Below, one piece after another: positions 1 to 5,829 of a stretch of DNA of 8,911 nt. How positions within the stretch are numbered: position 1 is the first letter of the stretch; every line of letters starts with the position of its first letter. Source of the stretch: an uncultured Propionibacteriaceae bacterium (GTDB lineage Bacteria; Actinomycetota; Actinomycetes; Propionibacteriales; Propionibacteriaceae); the NCBI GenBank assembly GCA_945875065.1, contig CAMCJC010000089.1, forward strand, positions 1 through 8,911. Reading direction: 5' to 3'. The notes under the pieces are model-generated. The model did not search any database and was not told where the DNA came from. It saw only the letters and a list, made by a program, of their open reading frames with translations. The position numbers and the translations under genes were made by a program.

Positions 1-777
1 AAGAAGACCCAGAAGGAACACCACCTGGCCAAGAGCATCGAGGACGAGCTGTGGAAGCGTTTCCGCGCTGCCCGCACCAGCTTTGACCGCCGCCGCCGTG
101 CCCACTTCTCCCAGCTCGATGAGGCTAATGCCAAGGCTAAGCGCGTGAAGGAAGCCCTCATCGCTGAGGCTGAGGCTCTGCAGAACTCCACCGACTGGGC
201 CGCTACCGCCGCTAAGTACCGCGATCTGATGGACCAGTGGAAGGCAGCCCCCCGTGGCACCCGCAAGGAAGATGACGCCCTGTGGGCCCGCTTCAGGGCG
301 CTGCAGGACCAGTTCTTCGACGCCCGCCAAGCGGCGCAGAACGCGGTTGATGGCGAGCAGGCGGAGAACCTCGCCGCGAAGGAGGAACTCCTCAAGCAGA
401 CGGAGGCCAACCTCGCTGGCGTGACCGACGTCGATCAGGCGAAAGCCATCCACCGCGATTTCCTGACCAAGTTCAACGAGCTAGGTCACGTGCCACGCGG
501 TGCCATGCGCGATCTCGACGCCCGAGTCCGCAAGCTGGGCGACGCCGTCTCCGAATTGGAGGCCGAGCGCTGGCGGCGTACCGACCCGGAGGCCCGCAAG
601 CGCGCCGAGGACACCGTCAAACTGTTTTCGGATCAGGTAGCCAAGCTGACCCGTGATCTGGAGGCTGCCGAGGCTAAGGGCGATGCCCGCAAGGCCAAGG
701 ACGCGAAGAAGTCGTTGGAGACGTACACGTCGTGGCTGGAGCAGGCTCAGGAGACCTTGAAAGACTTCCAGGAGTGA
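1..777 (+). CDS. DUF349 domain-containing protein (3' part; start lies off the window)
   Basis: The frame is open from base 1 to a TGA at 775-777 (258 visible codons), so the gene is truncated only by the window edge. A GTG at 145 is in frame but internal, because good DUF349 sequence lies before it. Counting from base 1, codons 1-30 are the end of one repeat (LWKRFRAA near codons 17-24). Codons 62-107 are a full repeat with W66, the PRGTRKEDDALWARFRAL stretch and a following FFDARQA. Codons 140-185 look like a degenerate third repeat (HRDF...GHVPRGAMRDLDARVRKL) that has lost the LW pair. The rest is charged, Ala/Lys/Glu-rich helix, probably coiled coil, ending in a helical tail. There is no signal peptide or membrane segment in the visible part, so a cytoplasmic protein is likely. 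The biochemical role of DUF349 proteins is not established and I assign none. The gene converges with rel. Alanine codon use shifts near base 298 (see findings). Confidence 0.85.
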   Translation, partial: KKTQKEHHLAKSIEDELWKRFRAARTSFDRRRRAHFSQLDEANAKAKRVKEALIAEAEALQNSTDWAATAAKYRDLMDQWKAAPRGTRKEDDALWARFRALQDQFFDARQAAQNAVDGEQAENLAAKEELLKQTEANLAGVTDVDQAKAIHRDFLTKFNELGHVPRGAMRDLDARVRKLGDAVSELEAERWRRTDPEARKRAEDTVKLFSDQVAKLTRDLEAAEAKGDARKAKDAKKSLETYTSWLEQAQETLKDFQE

Positions 778-784
778 CAGGGCA

Positions 785-819
785 CCTGCCGCGTGGACTT
801 CATGAGTTCACGCGGTAGG
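785..819 (+). terminator. Hairpin between the convergent DUF349 gene and rel; likely terminator
   Basis: Bases 785-799 pair with 805-819 around a 5-nt loop (800-804), giving 15 pairs when transcribed from the + strand: 13 Watson-Crick and two G-U wobbles (788-816 and 796-808). It begins 8 nt after the DUF349 stop. No T-run follows on either strand, which is common for actinobacterial intrinsic terminators. Read on the minus strand, the two wobbles become C-A mismatches, so the structure favours ending the DUF349 transcript over the rel transcript. The rel stop codon (800-802) lies in the loop and the last rel codons form one arm. Confidence 0.6.
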
Positions 820-3076
820 CCTCATAGACCCCAGGTACCTTCCGCACCTGGTTGATCACGTGCTGGAGGTGCGTTGGGTCGGGTGACTCGAAGGTGATTC
901 GCCCCACGAACTTACGGCTGCGTCCCGTGCTCAGGGAGGCCTCAAGGATGTCGACGTGAGCCTCCGACATCGCCGTCGACACGTCGGCCAGCAGGCGCGC
1001 CCGATCAATGCCCTCGACTTGAATCGTTACCTCGAACTGGCCAGTGCCGCCGTCCCACTCTACGGGCACGAGCCGTTCCGGGCTTTCCTGCAAGGCCGGA
1101 AAGTTGGTGCAGTCGTCGCGGTGCACGGAGACGCCGTCCCCGCGCGTAACGAAACCGGTGATCCGGTCGCCGGGAATCGGGTGACAGCACTTTGCGAGTT
1201 TCACGGTGATCGTCGGGTCCCCCTGCACGAGCACCCGAGCCTCAGTCTCGGGCCGGGCGCGGCGCCGCGGCCTTACGACTTCGTCTTCGGTGATCGTGTC
1301 GACCGCCTCGTCCTCGCCGCCATGCAGGTGAATGAGCTGGCTCACCACGGTCTGCGCAGCGACCTGTCCCTCCCCGATCGCCAAATACAAGGCAGGGACA
1401 TCGTGGACCCGCAGTTCGTTGGCGACGGCGGTGAGGTTCTCCAGGGTCAGCAGGCGCTGCATCGGCAGGCCCGTGCGTCGCAGCTGCTTGCCCAGCGATT
1501 CCTTGCCCTGCTCGATCGCCTCATCCCGCCGCTCCCGCGAGAAGTGCTGCTTGATCTTCTGCCGGGCCCTAGTGGAGGCGACGAAGCCGAGCCAGTCCCT
1601 GCTGGGCCGCGCGTTCGGCGACTTCGAAGTGAGGATCTCGACCTTGTCGCCTTGAGCGAGCTTGGTGGACAGCGCCACCAGCCTGCCGTTGACCCGGGCC
1701 CCGATACACCTGAAGCCGACCTCGGTGTGGACCGCGAACGCGAAGTCGACCGGAGTCGCCCCGACGGGCAGCGCTACGACCTCCCCCTTCGGGGTGAAAA
1801 CATAGATCTCGTCGGCGTTGATCTCGAACATCACCGAGTCGAGAAACTCGGTCGGGTCCTGTGTCTCCTTGCTCATAACACCGAGTTGATGCATGGCTCG
1901 CAGTCCCGCCTGCTCGGGCGTGACCCCGTTGCGGAGGTTCTCCTTGTACTTCCAGTGTGCAGCGACGCCGTACTCCGCGCGGCGATGCATCTCATGGGTG
2001 CGGATCTGAAGCTCAACGGGCTCCCCGCGGACCCCAAGCACCGTCGTGTGCAGCGACTGGTACATGTTGAACTTCGGATTGGCGATGTAGTCCTTGAAAC
2101 GGCCCGGGATCGGCTTCCACTTAGAGTGGGCGACGCCCAGGACGGCGTAGCAGTCGCGAACGTCGTCGACTAGGACCCGAAGCCCGATCAGGTCGTAGAT
2201 ATCGGCGAAGTCACGTCCCCGGACCATCATCTTCTGGTAGATCGAATACAGGTGCTTCGGCCTGCCGTAGACGGTCGCCTTGATCTTGTGCTCGGCCAAG
2301 AGTTCCTGAAACTCGCCGATTAGCTCTCGAAGGTATCGTTCGCGGCCTGGCGCCTGCTGTGCCACCAGGTCGGAGATTTCGTGGAAGACCTTGGGCTCGA
2401 TCGCCTGGAAGCTGAGATCTTCTAGTTCCCACTTGATGGTGTTCATGCCGAGCCGGTGGGCGAGCGGGGCGAAGATATTGAGGGTCTCGGTGGCGGTGCG
2501 AACCTGCTTCTCCGGCGGCACGAATCCGATGGTTCGCATGTTGTGGAGGCGGTCGGCGAGCTTGATGACCAGGACCCGGACCTCCTCGGAGGTCGCCATG
2601 ATCATCTTTCGGATGGTCTCGGCCTTGGCGGTCTCGCCGTAGGTGACCTTGTCTAGCTTCGTGACGCCGTCGACCATCCGGGCGACCTCGTCGGAGAACT
2701 CCTCCCGGAGTTCGTCGAGGGTGTAGTCGGTGTCCTCGACGGTGTCGTGGAGCAAACCGGCGGCTAGGACGGGCTCGGTCATCCCGAGCTCCGCGAGGAT
2801 CGTCGCCACGGCCAGCGGGTGCGTGATGTAAGGGTCGCCCGATTGGCGCTTCTGCCCACGATGCCAGTATTCGGCGACCTTGTAGGCCCGCTGGATGAAT
2901 GCCAGGTCAGCCTTGGGATGGCTGGCGCGTACGATCTTGAACAGCGGGTCGAGCACGGCCGAGCGAGGCCGTACGGCGCCGAGCCGGGCGAGCCGCTGCC
3001 GCATCCGTAAGCGTGGCTGCTCCGGACCACTCGTGAAGCGCTGCAGCACCCCTGGTGTTCTCGCTTGCTCAGCCAT
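800..3076 (-). CDS. rel: Bifunctional (p)ppGpp synthetase/hydrolase, long RSH (Rel) type
   Basis: The product makes (p)ppGpp from ATP and GTP or GDP during starvation, releasing AMP, and also hydrolyses it; long RSH proteins are regulated by the ribosome. The 758 residues show the full long-RSH order. The HD hydrolase domain is at about 60-210, with H86, the H110-D111 pair of HDTVED, and the KLADRLHNM helix. The synthetase domain is at about 255-370, with GRPKHLYSIYQKM and the R326-F327-K328-D329 signature followed by YQSLHTTV. RFKD (RXKD) is the form seen in bifunctional Rel enzymes, whereas synthetase-only RelA enzymes carry EXDD. A TGS domain lies at about 420-485 (EIYVFTPKGEVVALP). A conserved-cysteine/zinc-finger region follows, with C630, C631, H652 and C656, and then an ACT domain at about 680-756. 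Both catalytic sites look intact. The ATG lies 35 nt after the channel gene stop and has no well-placed Shine-Dalgarno: GGGGA is 13 nt away. A -10-like TACACT ends 6 nt before the ATG. The gene is also commonly named relA. Confidence 0.97.
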   Translation of the reverse strand: MAEQARTPGVLQRFTSGPEQPRLRMRQRLARLGAVRPRSAVLDPLFKIVRASHPKADLAFIQRAYKVAEYWHRGQKRQSGDPYITHPLAVATILAELGMTEPVLAAGLLHDTVEDTDYTLDELREEFSDEVARMVDGVTKLDKVTYGETAKAETIRKMIMATSEEVRVLVIKLADRLHNMRTIGFVPPEKQVRTATETLNIFAPLAHRLGMNTIKWELEDLSFQAIEPKVFHEISDLVAQQAPGRERYLRELIGEFQELLAEHKIKATVYGRPKHLYSIYQKMMVRGRDFADIYDLIGLRVLVDDVRDCYAVLGVAHSKWKPIPGRFKDYIANPKFNMYQSLHTTVLGVRGEPVELQIRTHEMHRRAEYGVAAHWKYKENLRNGVTPEQAGLRAMHQLGVMSKETQDPTEFLDSVMFEINADEIYVFTPKGEVVALPVGATPVDFAFAVHTEVGFRCIGARVNGRLVALSTKLAQGDKVEILTSKSPNARPSRDWLGFVASTRARQKIKQHFSRERRDEAIEQGKESLGKQLRRTGLPMQRLLTLENLTAVANELRVHDVPALYLAIGEGQVAAQTVVSQLIHLHGGEDEAVDTITEDEVVRPRRRARPETEARVLVQGDPTITVKLAKCCHPIPGDRITGFVTRGDGVSVHRDDCTNFPALQESPERLVPVEWDGGTGQFEVTIQVEGIDRARLLADVSTAMSEAHVDILEASLSTGRSRKFVGRITFESPDPTHLQHVINQVRKVPGVYEAYRVNS

Positions 3077-3082
3077 GGGCAG

Positions 3083-3088
3083 AGTGTA
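3083..3088 (-). promoter_or_regulatory. Candidate -10 box for leaderless transcription of rel
   Basis: On the minus strand TACACT matches the actinobacterial -10 pattern TANNNT and is separated from the rel ATG by 6 nt (CTGCCC). Transcription would then start at or next to the A of the ATG, which is how leaderless mRNAs are arranged in mycobacteria and relatives. The region 17 nt further upstream (TCCCCA) is only a weak -35 match, and a hexamer this loose also occurs by chance. The lack of a well-placed Shine-Dalgarno before rel is the main supporting point. Confidence 0.3.
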
Positions 3089-3111
3089 GTCCCCGGTCTC
3101 AGGTTTGGGGA

Positions 3112-4185
3112 CTAGTCGTCGCTGTCGATGTCGATCAGAACGTCCGAGTTCTGGGCGCGGCGAACCACGATCAGTTGGTCGCCGGTTTCGATCCGCGAGG
3201 CGGTCGAGTCGTAGAAGCGACGTAGAGTGCCCCCGCGGATGATGCCGATGACCCGCTCGTGAAGGAGCGATCCGGGCGCCTGCCCGACCTCCTGGGGTGC
3301 GGCTTGGCGTTGGCTGACTTCAAGGCCGGTACCGGCCGTCAGCAAGTCCTGGATGATCGAGCCGAGTTCCGGTCCGACGGCGGACAAACCCATTAGCCGC
3401 CCGACGGTGTCCGAGGACGTGACGACGGAGGTCGCCCCGGACTGGCGCACCAGAGGCACGTTCTCCTTCTCGCGCACCGAGACGACGATGTCAGCCCCCG
3501 GGTTGAGCTGCCTCACCGTCAACGTGGTGAGGATGGCCGAATCATCGCGCGAAAGGCAGATGATGACCTTACGGGCCTTGCTGATCTCGGCCCGACGCAA
3601 CAACTCGCGCTGCGTCGCGTCGCCGAGGAAGGCGGCCAGGCCGTCGAGGTTGGCTTCATTCACGGACACGTCGTTGTTGTCGATGACCACGATCTTGTCA
3701 CTGCGTTCCCCGTGCCGGCGTAGGGTGTTGATGACGCTACGTCCCTTGGTCCCGTAGCCGATGACGACGACGTGGTTCCGCATGGTTTGCCTCCACTGCA
3801 TATCGCGGATGGTGCGGGTGCCCTCGTTGGCCAGGACCGCGAGAGTGGTACCAACCAACAGCACCAGAAAGCCGACGCGCATCGGCGTTACGATCATGGC
3901 GTTCATCAGCCGGGCGTGGTCGGCCGACGGCGTGATATCGCCGTAGCCGGTGGTGGTCAGCGCCACCGTCGAGTAGTAGATCGCGTCCACGAAGCTGACA
4001 CCGTCGCCTCGGACGTTGTCGATGTACGAGGCCCGATCCAGCCAAACAATGAACGTGCTGGCAAGTAGCAGCAACAGCGCCAGGAAAAGCCGCTTTGACA
4101 GCTCCAAGATGGGCCGGACCGCGACCTTGGGCAGGTTGACTAGGGCCGCCGCAGCGCCCCGCTGAATCCGCCTGCCCCTAGCCAC
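3112..4185 (-). CDS. Two-TM potassium channel with cytoplasmic RCK (TrkA-N/TrkA-C) domain
   Basis: The 357-residue product is an MthK-like K+ channel subunit. TM1 is at about 33-49. The pore helix leads to the selectivity filter T77-T78-T79-G80-Y81-G82-D83, and the TM2 inner helix is at about 93-119. The RCK domain starts at about 137 with VVVIGYGTKG (glycine motif G143, G145, G148) and an acidic D169 ending the second strand (VVID), a nucleotide-binding Rossmann arrangement. A TrkA-C-like module follows at about 300-345 and the tail ends in IDIDSDD. The inserted membrane part is expected to assemble as a tetramer, with the RCK domains forming a ligand-controlled ring; the ligand cannot be read from sequence. 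The start is a GTG only 4 nt after the apt stop with no clear Shine-Dalgarno, so translation probably depends on coupling to apt. An internal ATG at codon 135 has a strong ribosome binding site and could yield an RCK-only protein of 223 residues. Placement between apt and rel is not part of the usual actinobacterial order as I know it. Confidence 0.93.
   Translation of the reverse strand: MARGRRIQRGAAAALVNLPKVAVRPILELSKRLFLALLLLLASTFIVWLDRASYIDNVRGDGVSFVDAIYYSTVALTTTGYGDITPSADHARLMNAMIVTPMRVGFLVLLVGTTLAVLANEGTRTIRDMQWRQTMRNHVVVIGYGTKGRSVINTLRRHGERSDKIVVIDNNDVSVNEANLDGLAAFLGDATQRELLRRAEISKARKVIICLSRDDSAILTTLTVRQLNPGADIVVSVREKENVPLVRQSGATSVVTSSDTVGRLMGLSAVGPELGSIIQDLLTAGTGLEVSQRQAAPQEVGQAPGSLLHERVIGIIRGGTLRRFYDSTASRIETGDQLIVVRRAQNSDVLIDIDSDD
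3781..3794 (-). promoter_or_regulatory. Strong internal ribosome binding site and ATG at the start of the RCK domain
   Basis: On the minus strand GGAGG (3790-3794) is followed by the 6-nt spacer CAAACC and an in-frame ATG (3781-3783), which is Met135 of the channel. The first strand of the RCK Rossmann fold (NHVVVIGYG) begins two residues later. This is the strongest and best-spaced Shine-Dalgarno I found in the window, stronger than anything before the annotated GTG. Initiation here would give a soluble RCK domain (3112-3783, 223 residues). In MthK, an internal methionine likewise produces free RCK subunits that complete the gating ring. Use of this site here is an inference. Confidence 0.45.
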
Positions 4186-4189
4186 CGGA

Positions 4190-4711
4190 CTACTCTGAGA
4201 TGACCGCCGAGCAGCTGTCGATGCCGGCGGCAGCGAGGCGCTCCCTGCCGCCGAGGGCGGTGAGCTCCAGCAGCACCGCCACGTGGACGAGTTCGGCCCC
4301 TAGCCGGTTGAGCAGCGCGGCCGTCGCGGTGATCGTACCCCCGGTGGCCAGCACGTCGTCGACCACCAGAACCCGGGAACCGGTGACCAGTGCGTCGGCG
4401 TGCATCGTCAAGGTCGCAGAGCCGTACTCAAGGTCGAACGTCTCACTCAGGACCTCGCGGGGCAGCTTGCCTGCCTTTCGGACGGGAGCAAATCCCGCGC
4501 CAAGCCGCAGCGCCACCGGCGCCGCGAAGATGAAACCTCTGGCCTCCATACCGACAACCACGTCGATCCGCTCGGGCACGGAACTGACGATGGCATCGAT
4601 AGCCTGCCGGAAGCCCTCGGGTGAGGCGAGCAATGGGGTGATGTCCTTGAAAGTCACCCCGGGCTGCGGCCAGTTGGGCACGTCCTTGATCAAGGACTTG
4701 ATCGGACTCAT
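4190..4711 (-). CDS. apt: Adenine phosphoribosyltransferase
   Basis: The enzyme converts adenine and PRPP to AMP and pyrophosphate in purine salvage and acts in the cytoplasm. The 173 residues carry the family features in order: KDVPNWPQPGVTFKDITPLL near the N-terminus, VVGMEARGF at 52-60 (base recognition), FAPVRKAGKLPRE at 74-86 (flexible loop), and the PRPP-binding VVDDVLATGGT at 116-126 with D118 and D119. Length is normal for a bacterial Apt. The ATG overlaps the secF TGA (ATGA, 4-nt overlap) and the TAG lies 4 nt before the channel GTG, so it is coupled on both sides. A 16-bp perfect palindrome covers codons 5-10. Its position next to rel is classical in actinobacteria, where AMP-forming salvage and (p)ppGpp synthesis share a transcript. 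Confidence 0.96.
   Translation of the reverse strand: MSPIKSLIKDVPNWPQPGVTFKDITPLLASPEGFRQAIDAIVSSVPERIDVVVGMEARGFIFAAPVALRLGAGFAPVRKAGKLPREVLSETFDLEYGSATLTMHADALVTGSRVLVVDDVLATGGTITATAALLNRLGAELVHVAVLLELTALGGRERLAAAGIDSCSAVISE
4682..4703 (-). repeat. Perfect 16-bp palindrome plus overlapping inverted repeat in the first codons of apt
   Basis: GTCCTTGATCAAGGAC (4682-4697) is identical to its reverse complement. Overlapping it, the minus strand reads GATCAAG-TC-CTTGATC, a second inverted repeat, so GATCAAG occurs twice (4697-4703 and 4685-4691). In mRNA either element could fold into a small hairpin 8-14 nt after the apt start codon. In DNA the palindrome has the symmetry of a dimeric repressor site. 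It also encodes the ordinary Apt residues IKSLIKD, so it may be coincidental. Confidence 0.4.
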
Positions 4712-5829
4712 CTACGCTGCTTCTTCCGCTGTTCTCGGCTCAGGTGAGTCCGCCGCTGCTGGCGCGCCCCGGTCCCCACCGCTCTGCTCTCCTCTGCATC
4801 CGGTTCAGCGTCGCCTGCTGCTTTGGCCTCGACCTTGCGCTCCTCGCGCTGTTGGTGACGCTCAGCGCGACGCTCCAGGGCTTTGCGGTGCGCGACCTGC
4901 TCGGGCTCGCGTTCCTTCATCTGCACCAGCAGCGGGGTCGCTATGAAGATCGAGGAGTAGGCACCCGCCACCATGCCGATGAACAACGCCAAGCCGAGGT
5001 CGGCGAGCGGACCACTGTGGAGAATCGCGCCGCCGATCAGTAGAGCGGTGACAGGGAGCACGCCGATCACGGTGGTGTTCAGCGACCGGATCAGCACCTG
5101 GTTGATGGCGCGGTTCGCGGCCCCGCCGTAGGTCTCGTGACTGTCTTTGATGCCGCGGGTGTTCTCCGTCACACGGTCAAAGACCACCACAGTGTCATAA
5201 AGCGAGTAGCCGAGGATCGTGAGAACACCGATGACGGTGGCCGGGGTTACCGTGAAGCCGACGAGCGCGTACACACCGACAGTGACAGCAAGGTCGTGTG
5301 CCAGCGCGATGACGGCTGCCAGCGACATTTTCCAGTTTCTAAACCAGATGCCGATCAGCGCCATCACGAGGATGATGAACACGACGAGCGCGAGGAGAGC
5401 CTTCTCAGAGACCTGCTTGCCCCACGAAGCCCCGATCGCGGTGTAGGTGACGTCCTTCGCCTCCACCCCGGCGATCGCCCCGATACCGGCACGCACCGAG
5501 GATGTCTCCTCGGGGTTCAGCGCGCGTGTCTGGATCCGGACGGCACTCTCACCAAGGGAGAAGACCTGCGCATCGAGATTCTTGACCTCGAACTCGCTCA
5601 CCTTCTGCCGCACGTCGTCCACGGTGGTGCTGGTGACAGGCATGGAGACCTGGAAGTCCGTGCCGCCACGGAAATCGATGCCGAGCGACAGTCCGCGGAT
5701 GAGGACCCCGGCCAGGCAGATCAGCAACAAAATGCCGGAGAAGATGTACCAGGTCCGCCGCTTGCCGACGAACTCATAGGAAACCTGGCCGGTGTAGAAC
5801 CGGTGTGCAAGGCCGTGCTTGGTGCTCAT
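4708..5829 (-). CDS. secF: Protein translocase subunit SecF
   Basis: SecF pairs with SecD in the cytoplasmic membrane and uses the proton gradient to assist protein export after SecYEG. The 373 residues show TM1 at about 27-45, then the LGIDFRGG motif (50-56), a short extracytoplasmic domain to about 140, and five further membrane segments (about 141-162, 169-190, 193-215, 244-268 and 278-302). GYSLYDTVVVFDRVTEN (from 207) holds D212, the counterpart of the conserved D213 of E. coli SecF. Unlike the short E. coli protein, it has a cytoplasmic tail of about 70 residues (304-373) with 21 Lys/Arg and 14 Asp/Glu, ending in a very basic stretch. Its ATG shares its A with the secD TGA (TGATG). An AAGGGGG ribosome binding site lies inside the last secD codons. 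Its TGA overlaps the apt ATG. Confidence 0.97.
   Translation of the reverse strand: MSTKHGLAHRFYTGQVSYEFVGKRRTWYIFSGILLLICLAGVLIRGLSLGIDFRGGTDFQVSMPVTSTTVDDVRQKVSEFEVKNLDAQVFSLGESAVRIQTRALNPEETSSVRAGIGAIAGVEAKDVTYTAIGASWGKQVSEKALLALVVFIILVMALIGIWFRNWKMSLAAVIALAHDLAVTVGVYALVGFTVTPATVIGVLTILGYSLYDTVVVFDRVTENTRGIKDSHETYGGAANRAINQVLIRSLNTTVIGVLPVTALLIGGAILHSGPLADLGLALFIGMVAGAYSSIFIATPLLVQMKEREPEQVAHRKALERRAERHQQREERKVEAKAAGDAEPDAEESRAVGTGARQQRRTHLSREQRKKQRR

Noticed and set aside
956..2173. 405-codon open frame on the + strand opposite rel
   Set aside because: It lies entirely antisense to a well-conserved gene. Its composition (rich in Arg, Asp, His, Gly and Val) is what a high-G+C coding strand gives in an antisense frame, and it shows no recognisable domain.
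3288..3293. AGGAGG on the minus strand inside the channel gene
   Set aside because: It is a perfect Shine-Dalgarno string, but no ATG, GTG or TTG follows at a usable distance. It serves as a reminder that such motifs arise by chance here.
4200..4946. 248-codon open frame on the + strand opposite apt and the end of secF
   Set aside because: It is antisense to two recognised genes and has no domain, so a second gene here is not supported.
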